Numbered from the stretch's first letter, positions 7,269 through 20,000 are shown. The stretch: 37,033 nucleotides of DNA from CAZUVM01 sp964623885 (GCA_964623885.1 CAZUVM010000109.1:1-37033); one strand, 5' to 3'. A program made the numbers and translations. Notes: generated from the sequence alone by a model not told the origin.

Positions 7269-10200
7269 CTACGGCACTTGGCGGACAGCACGGTAGAAGC
7301 GACTGGTAGTGCCAAGCGGATCCAGCACCGTGATAACGCCATTGGGCGGCGCAGCATAAACACCCAAACTCGACCAGGTCTTCAGGTCGGTCGAGGATTG
7401 GACGTCATAGCTCATGCCTGGTTGGGCAATGATCGAAAGCTGGAACTGATTAGTCCTGATGACGCCATGCAGGCTTGCGGCGATCGGGACCGTCACTAAA
7501 GTCGACGTGAAGCCCGAGTTGTTGACGAGGTTGGCGTCAGAAACCGCGCCGGACACGCCGGCGCTGTTGAGGAAGGTGCCCCCAATGATCGGCACACCCA
7601 CGATCGTCACGGTGGCGGTGCCGTTCACGTTCAGTGAGCCCAAATTGCAAGTGAGAAGATTGCTTGAGAGCGAGGCCGCTCCTTGGGACGAAGTAGTGGA
7701 GACGATTTGCAAACCTGGCGGCAGAGTATCGGCGACCACTATGCCCGGGGCAGAATTGGGGCCAAGGTTGGTCACGGAAATTGTGTACGTCAGGGCACTG
7801 GCGGTAAAGAGTGAGGCGGGCGAACCGCTCAACCCCAGAGCCAGATCCGCGATTGGATTGACGGGCTCGATGATGGTCAGATTGAGCGTCCAACCGGCTG
7901 CTATGACGCCGGAATCGCCAATGCGATCATCCATCACATAGAGCGACCAAGCGCCATTGGGGTCAGTGCCGTTTACGGCGCTCAGGAGCGTGCCATAAGG
8001 ATCGGCAGGGGCGGAGCTTGGGAAATTGGGTATGCCGCCATAGCCGGCTGGTTTGTAACTGCCGCTGACTAGGCGGGTACTCGAGGCAATCGGCGCCGCA
8101 GCAGCATCATCAAACGTGAGAGTCAGGTTCGTGACGCCGTAGAAGCCGCCAGCGTGTGACATGAGCAGGGCGCTGTGCCCTGAAGGGCTAACGAGCAGGA
8201 CGTTGACATCGCTGGCGAAACTGTGAGTGAACCCGTTGAGTGTCACGGTCGCCTTACTGACAATACCGGTCATCCCGGAGATAGTGATAGCAGCCGGATA
8301 CGGCAGGCCGGGACCGTGATCCGGGATAATGATGGCATTGGTGTTGGCCAAAATGACTGCGGACGGCAATCCAAACATGAACGGCACGATGCCGAAATCG
8401 TTCGTGCCATCCTGGAGGTGGAGAGAAGCGATAATGGAGCCGCTGGCCGAAGGGCTGGCCGTAAACGTGAACGTCCGTGCCACTGGTGGTCCACCCGCCA
8501 CAAGACGACCAAAATAATTGCTCGCCGGATTCGGAGCGGTGACGCCGCCCGACGCGAGCAGCGTGGCGCCAAGATTAGCAGTATCCACCACGCCGGTATT
8601 CGCCAGCGAGAAGGCGATCGCAACCGTTTCGCCAGGATCGATAGCCCCATTGGCGATAAGGCTTTCAGAGATTAATTGGGCGCCAGCTGCTACAACGATG
8701 GGCATCGGCCTCAAGACCGTCACCACAATGGTTCCTGAGTTGTTCGCGAGGGTCGTATCGATCGATGCCGTGGTTACTGATGCGCTGTTGGTGAGAAAAC
8801 CAGGGTTTTTAGGAGCGACAGTGATGGTAACCCTTTCGGTGTCGCCAGGCGGCAAATCACCCAACGCAGCCACTACCCCGGATGAGTTTGTCACTACGGA
8901 TCCGGTGGAAACAGTCGCCGACACAAATGCCGCAGCGGATGTAATTGGTGATGTTACTACGACACTAAAGGCAGTGCCGGGGCCGTTATTGGTGACCGTG
9001 ATAGTGGCTGTAACGTTGCTTCCGGCAATGACGGAGCCCGAGCTGGAGACAAGGTTCAAGCCTACGTCGGCCGCAGGAAAATTCACGGTGGAGACCACGG
9101 ACGCCGTGTTGTCGATGAGATGAAAATCCGTTTCGAACGCCGATACGGAAGCGAGATTGGTGAGGGAAGCGGGAGCGGCGATACCAGGCGATACGACGAT
9201 CAGCACTGTCGCACTGGAGTTGACAGCCAAGCTGCCAAGATTGCCAATGATCGTGCTGCCGTTGATAACAGCATTGCCCTGGGAGACGGTCGCCGAAACC
9301 AGAGTAACACCGGCAGGCAAGCTATTGGAGAATGTCACACCAGAAGCCGAGCTGGGTCCGGCGTTGGTCACGGTGAAGGTATAAGTCAAATCGCTGCCAA
9401 CCAATACCGGATTAGGAGCGGCGACAACAGCCAGGCCAAGGTCAGCAACCTGGTTTACCGGTGAGAGATTTGTGAAATTGAGGCTCCAACCATTCGCGAT
9501 GTAGCCTGAGTCGCCCGTGCTATCGTCCAGCACAAAGAGCGACCAGGTGCCGTTAGGATTGACACCGCTGAACGTCGCCATAGCGGCGGTGTAAGGGCCG
9601 GCCGGCGCCGGATTGGAGAAAATCGGTTGCGGTGCGTATGCGGAAGGCTGCCAATCGCCAGTGGTAATGGTGGTACCGCTGGCGGGGATGTTGGTGGCGG
9701 CAGCATCATCAAATGTCAGCGTGGCATTGGCAACGGCGCTCACATCGGCCGCATGAGACAGCAGCAACGTCTTGGCGCCGGTCGGGCCAACCAGCAACAC
9801 GTTAACATCCTTGGCAAAATCATGCGTAAGGCCATACAGCGTGGCAGTTACTTTGCCCACCTGACCCGTCAACCCGGAGACAGCAATGGCTGATGGATAA
9901 GGCGCGGCCGGACCATATTCACTCGCCGCGGTGGCTGCGTTCGGGTCGGGAATCGTAATTGTATTGGTATTGGCAAACGTGGAGACCGTGGGCAGAGGGA
10001 ACGTATAGCTAATGGAGGGCAAAGTGTTCGTGCCATCCTGGAGCTGCAACGTTGCGGTCACAACTCCGCCATTGTTGCCCGTGGCGGTAAAGCTGAACGG
10101 CCGCGACACCGGGACACCGCCGGGAACGCCGATGGGCTTGAGAATGCCATACGTTTGCGGCGCGGAGGGGGAAGTCACGCCGCCCGTTGAAGCGAGTGTG

Positions 10201-13200
10201 ACCACCAGGTTCGTATTCGAGACATTACCAAGATTCTGCAATCGGAACTGGATGGTGACCGTCTCGCCGGGCTCGATGGAACCATCGGGGGGCGAGATTG
10301 ACTCGCTGGTGAGCGTGGCGCCGGCGCCAACAATATTCACAAAAGGCTGAGAGACCTGAGCGGAGATCGCCATGGTGTTATTGGCGGGATTGGGGTCAGT
10401 AATGCCGGAAGCAACGCTGGCGGAGGCGTTGAGGGTGCCCAGACGCGTCGTGCCCACCACCACCGTCAGAGCCGCGCTGGAGCCGCGCGCCATGGACCCG
10501 AGATTGCATGTGAGGGTGGTCCCGTTCGTAACGACACTGCCGGAAGGGGAGACAGCCACTGAAATAATGGGTGCGCCGGTCGGCAAAACTTCCGTAACGA
10601 CGACGTTAGTAGCCGTGCTCGGTCCGTTATTGGTGACCGAAGCCGTTAAAGTCATATTGCTGAAGAGCACGACCGGATTCGGCCGCGCGACCAGCGCCAG
10701 GTTCAGATCAGCCGCAGGTCCGACCGTCACCACCGCAGAGGCGGAATTATTGGCGCCCACAGGATCGAATTGGTTGCCGCGCACCATAGCATTGGCAGTG
10801 AAACTGCCGGCGCCGATCGGCGTAGCATTGACGGTGGCGCTAGCCGTTGCGCCGCTGGCGAGAGAGCCCAATGAGCAAACGACAGTATTGCCGTATACCG
10901 CCAGGTTGCCCTGGGACACGGTTTCGCCGAGTAACACAAACCCGGCCGGGATCACGTTGCTGACGAGGACGCCGGTGGCGGCACTAGGCCCGTTGTTGGT
11001 AATCGCCATTGAGAAAGCAACCGTGCCGCCAACGAACAACGCGCTTGGTGATGCCGAGAGGCCTACCGACAGATCCGCGGTGGGCGGATTGATGTGCGAG
11101 AACAGCGTGGCACTGTTGTTGGACAAGTTGAAATCCGGCTGGTCGGAAGTCACGTTGGCGGAGGAGGAGATAACGCCGACAGTGGTTGGCATAACCACGA
11201 CTGTAATCGTGGCAGTCGTTCCCGCGGGCATTGCTCCCAGGTTGGCAGTCATGACGCCGGAATTTTGCGACGCGCTGCCCTGGGAACTAACGGCCGAGAC
11301 AAAGATGACCGAGCTAGGCAGTACCTGGCTGACGGAAACGTTCTTGGCGCCACTTGGCCCGAAGTTCGTAACCGATAGAGTGTACGTCAGGTTCACGCCC
11401 ACAATATCCGGCTCGGGCGCCGCGGTCATGCCCAGCGCGACATCCGCGCCCGGGCACTCGCCGCCGCCGTCAGTGCAAACCGACGGTGTTATCAGCAGCG
11501 ACCAGCAGTTGATTGCTCCCGTGTCGAAAGGAGCGACATCCGAGACCACAAGCTTCCAGGCACCGTTTACATTAGTGCCAAATTTGCCGGAGAAAACAGA
11601 CAGTGGCTGCTGCGGCTGAAATGTCCCCGTGAAAGGTGGAACCGCAGTGGCGATGGACGTGGCAGCAGTGTCGTCAAAGGTAGTACGTGAAGTATCGGGC
11701 GAACAATTAAGGCCATAGTTCTGGCCATTGCTGCCCAGTTGGTTGGCTAGGACATTGGTGGTTCCGTCCGGGCTGACGAGCTTGAGGACTAAATCTGAGT
11801 CGAATGTGTGGTTGATATAGACAGACACGGCCACCTTGCTCAGCGCAAAGTTCACATTCGACACCACGATGACCGAGTTGGTCGTGCTTACGTCTGGAAT
11901 CGGAGTAAAAGTACTGTTGTCGAACCGCAGCGGGATGGGCCCGGGCGTGCCGGTCGTCAGGACCAGAAGGTTGGTTGTGGTGACCTGGTCGCATTTAATG
12001 ACAAGCGCCAACTGTATCGGGAGGCCGCAAATAAAGGTTGGAGCGGTGCTAATGCGGTAGGAGTTGAGGTTTGTCCCACTGGTATTAGCCGGCAAATCGG
12101 GGAAGAAGGAATTCGGTTGGGCAATGACGACATCCGGAGTAGTGGTCGAGACACTGACGCGGACACCGGTCGCGTTGGCGGCGCCGATGTTGGTCAGCAC
12201 CAGGTCCATAGCATTGCATTCGTTCGGATCGATGGCGCCATTGAGATTACCACCGGAGATATAGTTGGTAATTACCATCAGCTTCGGCAGCGGAACTTGC
12301 GATGGCGGCGCCAGGTAATTGATGAGATTGGTCGACGCGGGCGTGCCCCATCCCGTACACAGGTCAAAGCCATTCGTTGCGAAGAAGGCATTCGTGCTGC
12401 CGCTCCACGTATTGTCGCCCACGACGATATCATGGAAAGCATTGGTATAGTTTGGGCCTTTGGCGATGGCGTAAATAGCCGGATTGATGAAACCAACAAC
12501 GGGATCGCCGGCAGTGACGGCCTGCTCGTTCATCAAAGCAGTCAGGCCGGCCCAGAGCGGAGCTGCGCAACTAGTGCCGCCTACCACCAAACCAAAACCG
12601 TTGAACGCGACGATGAAGCAATTGTCCGCCGTCAACGCCACGTCAGGCAGATTGCGAAAAGTCGTCGAGCCGCCGTTATTCGTCATGTCGATGCCCTGTT
12701 GCCACGTGGGCAATGGGTAGAAGGCGCTGATGCCGCCGCTGCTGCCCACGCCGTCGGCCACGTTCCAAACGCGCTCACCCGTCCAGGAACCGAGCGGACC
12801 GGCGGTGCGGAGGATGGTGCCGCCCACTTGAGTGATGAATGGATTATCGGACGGAGCGTTTGGCGTATTCGGGTCGTCCACTACGCCTGGAGGGAACGCA
12901 TCGCTATCGCCTGAGGCGTCGTAGAAGGTTTGGCCCTGGGCGATCATTTGCTGAAAGATTTGGTCCGTGGTGCCACTGGGACCACCTCCCCAACCCCAGG
13001 AGCAGCTTATCTGCCGCGCGGTGTTGTCGTTGGCAATCGCACCCAAGATGCTGTTGGGAATGAAGCCTTCGTAAAGAACCACCTCTGAGAGACCAGGAGC
13101 CATTGAGACAACGTTTTCAATATCCAATGAAACCTCAATGCTGCCTCCGCCAGGCACGCCGTTGAAACCGTCCAGCAAAACATTTCGCAACGGCACATTG

Positions 13201-13964
13201 GGCAGACCAGCCAGGGACTCGTATTGCAGAATGTCACTGGGAAAATAGCCATCAAACTGGACCAATGCCACGGATTGCCCAGCCCCGGTAAGAGCGACGC
13301 CGGGAACATATGCGGCTCGATAATCGTAACCTATGTAGGTGCCGCCGGGCCCGGAGCCGGCGTGCGGCACGGCATTATTAGTGGGCGCAAGTTCCTGGCG
13401 AACAATTTTCGAGTAAGGTAAAATGTAATTGTTAAGTCCGCTTATATCCAATACCGGCACGGGTGTATCCAAACTCGGCTCCGAATTGATCGAGTAAAAA
13501 GTCCGAGCCTGAGTGGGATGGTTGTAAACATGAAAACTGACGTGCAGCGCTTTCTCGATATTCCCGACCGGCGCCCGGACGTCCAGAAGCATGCGATTCG
13601 GATACTGTTTGGTCACCAGCAACCCATTGGTCTTGGCAAAATGGATCAGGGCCTGGTAATCGGCCTCTGTGGGGCCGAACTGGGCCGTGAACTCCTGGGG
13701 AGTGAGGTAATGATGGTAGTTGGGGCTGGCGGGATCGTAGAGTTGCTGCAGGAGATTGGTTAGGGCTTCGCGGTTCCTCAAGGGCAAGCCAATGGCGAGG
13801 TTCAGATTGGTTTCGGCATCCAGACGGCTCACAGCCTGAAGGCGCGAGACTGCTGCCGGCACGTGGCCGCGCAGAACCTGTGGACCCGCGGCAGGTGCTG
13901 GCGCGGGCCAAAGAAAAACCAGGGCGGCCGCAAGCGCGCCCATCAGGGGAGAAAAGAGCTTCAT
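7269..13964 (-). CDS. Giant exported S53 (kumamolisin/sedolisin) peptidase with P-domain and DUF11 repeats
   Basis: A 2231-residue secreted serine-carboxyl peptidase. Signal peptide about 1-26; pro-kumamolisin activation domain about 30-180 (SPNYHHYLTPQEFTAQFGP); S53 catalytic domain about 205-555. The catalytic set is intact: Glu277 and Asp281 (E-x3-D in SIEVSLDIE), Asp353 in ASGDSD and Ser465 in GGTSCAAP. The calcium-site region HDIVVGDN (from 511) and GFDLCTGWGTP (from 532) are also present. After it come a P-domain-like module (about 685-828), three DUF11 repeats (about 840-1200), a CARDB-like plus P-domain module (to about 1490), two DUF11 repeats, another such module (about 1740-2020), a sixth DUF11 repeat and a C-terminal module with YDVQSSTDLKTW and FYRAVRQVP. 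P-domains usually follow S8 subtilisins rather than S53 enzymes. It is probably a surface-bound or secreted protein-degrading enzyme; substrate unknown. Start chosen at the ATG that gives the signal peptide; no Shine-Dalgarno sequence is seen. Confidence 0.9.
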   Translation of the reverse strand: MKLFSPLMGALAAALVFLWPAPAPAAGPQVLRGHVPAAVSRLQAVSRLDAETNLNLAIGLPLRNREALTNLLQQLYDPASPNYHHYLTPQEFTAQFGPTEADYQALIHFAKTNGLLVTKQYPNRMLLDVRAPVGNIEKALHVSFHVYNHPTQARTFYSINSEPSLDTPVPVLDISGLNNYILPYSKIVRQELAPTNNAVPHAGSGPGGTYIGYDYRAAYVPGVALTGAGQSVALVQFDGYFPSDILQYESLAGLPNVPLRNVLLDGFNGVPGGGSIEVSLDIENVVSMAPGLSEVVLYEGFIPNSILGAIANDNTARQISCSWGWGGGPSGTTDQIFQQMIAQGQTFYDASGDSDAFPPGVVDDPNTPNAPSDNPFITQVGGTILRTAGPLGSWTGERVWNVADGVGSSGGISAFYPLPTWQQGIDMTNNGGSTTFRNLPDVALTADNCFIVAFNGFGLVVGGTSCAAPLWAGLTALMNEQAVTAGDPVVGFINPAIYAIAKGPNYTNAFHDIVVGDNTWSGSTNAFFATNGFDLCTGWGTPASTNLINYLAPPSQVPLPKLMVITNYISGGNLNGAIDPNECNAMDLVLTNIGAANATGVRVSVSTTTPDVVIAQPNSFFPDLPANTSGTNLNSYRISTAPTFICGLPIQLALVIKCDQVTTTNLLVLTTGTPGPIPLRFDNSTFTPIPDVSTTNSVIVVSNVNFALSKVAVSVYINHTFDSDLVLKLVSPDGTTNVLANQLGSNGQNYGLNCSPDTSRTTFDDTAATSIATAVPPFTGTFQPQQPLSVFSGKFGTNVNGAWKLVVSDVAPFDTGAINCWSLLITPSVCTDGGGECPGADVALGMTAAPEPDIVGVNLTYTLSVTNFGPSGAKNVSVSQVLPSSVIFVSAVSSQGSASQNSGVMTANLGAMPAGTTATITVVVMPTTVGVISSSANVTSDQPDFNLSNNSATLFSHINPPTADLSVGLSASPSALFVGGTVAFSMAITNNGPSAATGVLVSNVIPAGFVLLGETVSQGNLAVYGNTVVCSLGSLASGATASATVNATPIGAGSFTANAMVRGNQFDPVGANNSASAVVTVGPAADLNLALVARPNPVVLFSNMTLTASVTNNGPSTATNVVVTEVLPTGAPIISVAVSPSGSVVTNGTTLTCNLGSMARGSSAALTVVVGTTRLGTLNASASVASGITDPNPANNTMAISAQVSQPFVNIVGAGATLTSESISPPDGSIEPGETVTIQFRLQNLGNVSNTNLVVTLASTGGVTSPSAPQTYGILKPIGVPGGVPVSRPFSFTATGNNGGVVTATLQLQDGTNTLPSISYTFPLPTVSTFANTNTITIPDPNAATAASEYGPAAPYPSAIAVSGLTGQVGKVTATLYGLTHDFAKDVNVLLVGPTGAKTLLLSHAADVSAVANATLTFDDAAATNIPASGTTITTGDWQPSAYAPQPIFSNPAPAGPYTAAMATFSGVNPNGTWSLFVLDDSTGDSGYIANGWSLNFTNLSPVNQVADLGLAVVAAPNPVLVGSDLTYTFTVTNAGPSSASGVTFSNSLPAGVTLVSATVSQGNAVINGSTIIGNLGSLAVNSSATVLIVVSPGIAAPASLTNLASVSAFETDFHLIDNTASVVSTVNFPAADVGLNLVSSSGSVIAGSNVTATITVTNNGPGTAFSVVVTSPITSAAAFVSATVSTGSVVTNSSGVVAALGDLPPGDTERVTITVAPKNPGFLTNSASVTTASIDTTLANNSGTIVVTVLRPMPIVVAAGAQLISESLIANGAIDPGETVAIAFSLANTGVVDTANLGATLLASGGVTAPNPASNYFGRLVAGGPPVARTFTFTASPSASGSIIASLHLQDGTNDFGIVPFMFGLPSAVILANTNAIIIPDHGPGLPYPAAITISGMTGIVSKATVTLNGFTHSFASDVNVLLVSPSGHSALLMSHAGGFYGVTNLTLTFDDAAAAPIASSTRLVSGSYKPAGYGGIPNFPSSAPADPYGTLLSAVNGTDPNGAWSLYVMDDRIGDSGVIAAGWTLNLTIIEPVNPIADLALGLSGSPASLFTASALTYTISVTNLGPNSAPGIVVADTLPPGLQIVSTTSSQGAASLSSNLLTCNLGSLNVNGTATVTIVGVPIIGGTFLNSAGVSGAVSDANLVNNSGFTSTLVTVPIAASLHGVIRTNQFQLSIIAQPGMSYDVQSSTDLKTWSSLGVYAAPPNGVITVLDPLGTTSRFYRAVRQVP

Positions 13965-13990
13965 AGTAGGCTAATAGGCGATAGGAGTAA

Positions 13991-14017
13991 TCCGGCCGAT
14001 CTGCGGGACCGGCCGGA
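13991..14017. other. GC-rich inverted repeat between the two giant genes
   Basis: A 7-base perfect stem TCCGGCC (13991-13997) / GGCCGGA (14011-14017) with a 13-base loop, inside the 77-base gap between the 3220-residue gene and the S53 peptidase gene. There is no T-run on the minus-strand side, so it is not a standard intrinsic terminator. It could weaken read-through or protect a 3' end. Confidence 0.4.
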
Positions 14018-14041
14018 CTGAGTAAGTAACAGGTAATTTGA

Positions 14042-17000
14042 TCATGGCGATTGACCGTGGAGGCGGAAGTACTCGGTCCCGGTACCGACAGGGATCGTCA
14101 CGGTCATAACTCCATTCGAGAGGACCGGCGGCGGGCTCGTCACCGGCGTCCAGACCACCGGCGGGCTAAAACTCGAGGAGGATTCAAGGTAATAGCCGAC
14201 CGCGTCTGCCGTCCAGCTAAAGACCAGGCTATTGCCGCTATGGGTGAAGCTGACAACAACAGGCTCCACCACGATCTTAACGGAGGCATTGTTGTTGAGT
14301 TTGCGCGGGTCCGGGATTCCCGAGGAGCAATTAGCGCTGTCGGTCAAGGTTCCGCCAACCGCTGGTTTGACCACGGCAGTAGCCAGCAACAGTCCGCCGC
14401 TACCCACGTTGCCCAGGTTGGTAAAGATGAGATTGTTTCCGCTGACAAAATATCCGATGGGCGACGCACTGATCACTTGCACGCCCGCTGGCAGGAAGTT
14501 AGTCACCGCAACGTTGGTGGCGGTGGCCGGCCCAAGGTTGGTTACCGTCATAGCAAAGGTCACCGTCCCGCCCATCAAAATAGGACTGGGAGCCGCCGAT
14601 AGACCCAGCGCGAGGTCAGCCGTGGGAGCAATAACGCTAATGACGGCCGAAGCCGAGTCGTCATCAGGGTTTAGATCGATCGTGCTCGAACCGATCCTAG
14701 CTGAGTTTGTGAGCGACCCGGAAGTCAGAGGCTGCACGACCAGCGTCAGTGAAGCGTAACCGTTGGTGGTTAGCGAGCCCAGGTTCCACATCACGACCCC
14801 ACCATTGGTCGTTACAGTACCGATTCCTGGACTGCTGCTGACATAGGCCGCACCGGCCGGCAAAGGGTTCGTGACTACCACACCGGTTGCACCGGCGGGA
14901 CCATAATTGGTAACCGTAATAGTGTAGGTCACATTGCTGGTGACAATCGCCGATGCCGGCGATGCAGTCATCGACACACCCAGATCGGCATTGCCCAATA
15001 GCGGGGTCGCAGTAGTCAGTGTCAGCAGCCAGCCGTTCGAGATAACACCTAAGTTATTTGCAGTATCGTCGAATACGTAAAGAGACCAGTTGCCGTTCGG
15101 ATTGGAACCTTTGAACACAGATAGATTAGTGCTGTAGGGCGAGGCGGCGCTCCAGGGCGGCGCGGGCGCCGGGAAGGCAGGCGCGACCGTGGCGTACGAG
15201 GTCGGGTGATTGGTCCCGGAGGTGATAATTGATGACTGTGGCACGTAACTGGGACTGTCATCGTCGAAAGTCAGTGTCGCGTTATTGACCGTGATGCTGC
15301 CACCGGTCTTGGTCATCAGATAAGTTTTCTGGCCCGCAGGCGAAACCAACAGCGTGTCGACATCGCTCGGCCAGTTATGGTTGAAATTGGTCACGGTAAC
15401 AGTGGCTTTGGCGACGGTGCCGGCCAGTCCGGCGACGCTGATGACTGAGGGATAAGGGGCGGCGGGTCCATACTTGTTGACCGCCGTCGGCGTGTTGGGA
15501 TCGGGGATAGTGATAGCCGCTGTATTGGAATAAACGGTGGTGGTTTGCCCGACGATGAAATTGAACACCGCCGTCCCGAGGCTGGTGGCACCGTCGTTGA
15601 GCTGGAAGGTAGCCGCCAGGGTCTGCCCGTTCGTAAGTCCGGCAGTAAACGTGAACGGTCGGGAGACCACTGGCCCGTGTGTAACCAAGGTACCATAAGG
15701 CTGCGTCCCGCTGGGGCTGGTGACGCCATTGGTGGCCAGCAAGGTAGCGGTCATGTTGGCTGTATTTGTGCCCGCCGAGTTGCGGAAGGCAAACAGCACC
15801 GTGACTGTCTCGCCCGGGTCGATTGCACCGTTCTTTTGTCCGCTTTCCGAAATAATGGCGGTTCCGGCCGGCACAATGAGGCTGCCATCGCTCTCCACAA
15901 TCGTCATCACGGAAGCGCTGGGGTTGATCAGCACTCCTTTGCCCGTCGGGTTGGACAGGCTCAGCAATACCGTTTTGTCGCCATCCACCTTGTTGTTATC
16001 ATTGACGCCTACCGTAAAGGCCTTCTGGGTTTCCCCGTTCGTGAAGGTGAAGACGCCGTTCGTAGGATAGTAATTGAAACCGACCGAAGGCCAGCCGATG
16101 GCAGTGCCATTAGCGGTGGTGAAGTTAACCGCCACTGTGCTGTTGGTGTAGCCCGAGCGCAGCACGTTGATGGTTGCCTGGACACCGTTTTCGTTAACCT
16201 TATAACTCGGCGCCGAGAAGCTCAGGCCGGATATATCGTCGGTAATTGTCACGAAAGCGGTGTTCGGCTGGAGCAACTGCGCAGGAATTTGCGGGTTGGA
16301 AATATTAACCGGATTGGCAAGGACCACAGCAAAATCACGGTCACCCTGGAATTGCCCATTGTTAATGATGGGCACCGTAAAGCTCTGCAGGGCGATGCCG
16401 TTGCTGAAAGTGAGCGTGCCGCTTACCGCTGAATAATCGACACCGGCGACGGCGGTATCGTCCACGGTAGCGTAGTTCACCGCCACGATGCCGGTGTTGG
16501 CATTGGAGCGCACAACGCTAATCGTGACATTAGTGCCGCTCTTAATCGTGTAGAAATTGGCGTTCGTGAAGGCGAAGCCCGGGTCGGCATCGTTAACCGT
16601 CACCGTCGCAGGATTATTCGTGAAGATCTGCGCCGGAGCGGAGGCGTTGAAGAGGTTGACCGCAAATGTGACCGGACCAGTGACCCTCGAGTCATGTAGC
16701 AGGGGTATGGCGATGGTCTTGAACGACTCGCCGTTGGTAAACGTCATGGACCCGGTCTGTGCCACGTAGTTGGTGCCGGCCAGGGCGGTTCCATTAGTCG
16801 TAGCATAGCTGACAGTGGTGATCCCTGCGGTCCCCACGCGGGAGATACCCAAAACTGCACTTCCGTCCGTCTCGGTCGCGATGAATATCGGGCTGGAGAA
16901 ACCAAGGCCGACGTTATCGTCGATGATCGTGATCGCCACGGTAGTAGGATTCAGCAAGGTCGCGCCGTTGGTAGGATTGAACAGGGACAGGAAGAAGGTT

Positions 17001-20000
17001 TGATCTCCGGTCACCTGGCCCACCTGATTAATCGGTATGGCTATCACCTTGGACGTTTCGCCATCCTGGAACGTGAGCAGACCGTTGGTGGCGCCATATT
17101 TGTACGGGGAGGAAGCGCTGCCATCGCTGGTGGCGTAACTGACGCCGACCACTCCGCTGTGTCCGTTGGTGCGCAGCACATTGATCATCGCATAACCAGC
17201 GGCTTCGCCAACGGAGTAATTGGTCTGGGAGAACATGAATTGGCCCGGACCCTGGTCGAGATCAACGATGGTTAGCGTTGACTGGAACGGCGCCAGCAGC
17301 AGCGCATGGTTGGCATTGGTCAGAAGCAGTGAAACCGTTTTGTCGCCCTCGGCCAATCCGGGGGTCGCCAGCACCGGTACGCGAACGGTGAGGTTACTCA
17401 CACCCGGATCAAAGGTCAGGGTGTTAGTGACGGGGATATAGTTAGTAAAGGGCCAGGCGGTTCCGTTCGTGGTGGTCATGAAATTCACGATCGCGGCGCG
17501 GCGCATGCTGCCGCCACGGACCACGTCGATATCTCCCGGCGTGTCCTCGTTCACGCGGTAAGTACTGGCGCTGAAGCTGACCGAGCATTCGTCATTGAGA
17601 ATCGCAATGTTCGCGGTGGATTGATCCCCGAGCCCAGCCGGTGGCGACGGGTTCGAGAGTGTCAGGTTATTAGTCAGATCGGGCGTGATGCGGCCGTCAT
17701 CGATCACCGGCACCAGAATGCTTTGCAGTGTTTCGCCAGCCGGGAAGTTGAGTGTTGCAACAACGTTGGAGTAATTGATGCCCGCGCGGGCGCCGGTGAC
17801 CGGATCGGTGCCGTCGCTGGTGGCGAAATCTATCGAGACGTTTCCGGTCGTGCCGCCGTGGCGCCGAACGGTGACCAGCGCATTGGTTGAATCTTCATCG
17901 GCGAAGAATACGCTGGAAGCGAAACTGAATAGTCCGGAACCGGTGATGGAGCCGCCATACAGTCGAGCTAGATGCGGGCGCAGCAAACCATCGAAATGGG
18001 TAAAGCCACCACCGATAATGATCATTCCATCCGGCTGCAAGGCAACGGAGTTAATGAATCCGTCTGCTCCCAGGCCGAAGTTGATATTGGGATCAGTCGT
18101 GCCATCAGGCATGAAGCGGGTGATGCGATTACGGGAAACGCCGTTGGCCCGCGTGAACTGTCCCACCAGGATAATCCGGTTGTCAGGCTGGATGACAATA
18201 CCGTTAACCGTATCGTCCAGCGTGGCATTGGGGTTGAAGGTTCCATCAATCGAACCGTCGGTGTTAAGACGCGTAATACGGCTATGCGGCGCGCCACCGG
18301 CATTCACAAACGAACCGCCGACCACGACTCGTCCGTCGGCCTGAATCGCCAAAGCCCGGACGGCGCCGTCAAAGCCGGCGCCCGCATTAAAGGTGGTGTC
18401 GAGGGTGCCATCGGCGTTAAGCCTCATCAGCCTGTTATATCCCTGTCCACTCACAGTGGTGAAGTCGCCGCCTACCATGATCTGACCACCATGGACCGTA
18501 TTGGTCGGGTAGACCGCGAGCGCATAAACCGTCCCGTTAATGCTGAGTGACGGATTGAATGTCGGATCCGCGGTGCCGTCCAAATTCAAGCGCGCCAGCC
18601 CGGAATGCGGCAGCCCGTTTAAAGTGAGGAAACTGCCGCCGACCAACAAACGCCGGTCGGGCACGAATACCTCGCCCAGGGCAAAAACTGTGTTATCGCC
18701 GCCGCTGCCGAACGCCAGGGATGTGTCGAGGCTGCCGTCGTTCAAAAGTCGGGCGAGACGATTGATGGGGAGGCTGTTGAAATTAGTAAATGCCCCGCCG
18801 ATCAACAGCCGGCCGTCAGCCTGGACCAGGGTCGAGTTCACCTGGCCAATGGCTCCCGCCCAGCCGGCCATAAAGAACAAGTCCAGCGAAGAATCGGCAT
18901 TGTAGCGGGCAACGCCTTTGCGTGGATAGTTGTCGGCAGTCGTAAACGAGCCGGCCGCGACGATTTGGCCGTTGGTCTGCAGGCTAAGGCTCAAGACATC
19001 GCCATTGAATCCGGGGGTCGGCGTAAAGCTTGTGTCAGGTGAACCAGCCGGGTGATTGTATGTCTCCGCATCCACAATCTGCACCACCGCATTGCTTTGG
19101 AATCCCAAGGTTGCTCCCGGTGGCGTAAGGCTGGTCAAAGCCACGTTGAAATAGAACTGGTTGGGAGCTAAATCCACCACGCCATCGTCGAGGACGGGGA
19201 CATTAAATGACTTGGCAACGTCACCCGGGTTAAACGTCAGACTGCCGGAAGTGCTGACATAATTAGGCAGGGTTCCATGAGCGACCGCAGTGCCGTCGCT
19301 GGTGGCATAGTTGACGGTCAGGCTTTGCGCGGCGCCGCCCGTGCGGACAACGGTAACAGTTGCGTAACCGCCATTCTCATTGACGAGATACCTCGGAGCG
19401 CTGAACTGAAGGTTGCCATAAGCATCGTCATCCACAATCTTCACCGTGGCGACGGTTGGAGAAGAGGAGAGAACGCCCGTCGGGCTGTTAGTGGTATTGA
19501 CAGTGGCATTGTACAGGAAAGTCTTGAAGGTCGTATTCGGCCCGACCAAACCATCCTTTATCAGCGGCACGTTGATGGTTCGCGGAGTGGCATCGCCATC
19601 GCTCCAGCTCAAGGTATTGGTAAAGCCGGTATATTGAACACCGCTGATGGCCGTGACGTTGGTCGAGGCGCACTGTACTGTCACTGTGCCCTTATTGGCG
19701 CCGGACCGGTTAACGGTGATCACGGCAAAGCCCGAGCTCTCAGCATTTGTGTAATTAGCGGACGAGAAGGTCACATACCCGGGGGCATAGTCATTATCCA
19801 CGATTTGCAGCACTGCGTTGGCCAGACCGAGCGTGGCGCCTTGTGGGCTCGAAAGGCGCAGGTTCACGGTAAGCCCATTGGGTTCACTCACACCATCATC
19901 GATGATAGGAATAACGATATTAGTGAGAGTGGTAATCCCAGGCGCAAACGAGACCCGTTTGTTTACGGCGAGGTAATTGGAGCCGGCATGCGCCGTTCCG

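Noticed and set aside
10372..11619. Plus-strand open frame of 415 codons opposite the S53 peptidase gene
   Set aside because: A shadow of the repetitive Thr/Ala/Val-rich coding sequence on the minus strand; the translation is low-complexity and has no signal or domain.
7269..13964. S8 subtilisin/kexin-type peptidase because of the P-domains
   Set aside because: The catalytic region has the S53 set (E-x3-D, ASGDSD, GGTSCAAP, GFDLCTGWGTP) and a pro-kumamolisin domain; S8 motifs are absent.
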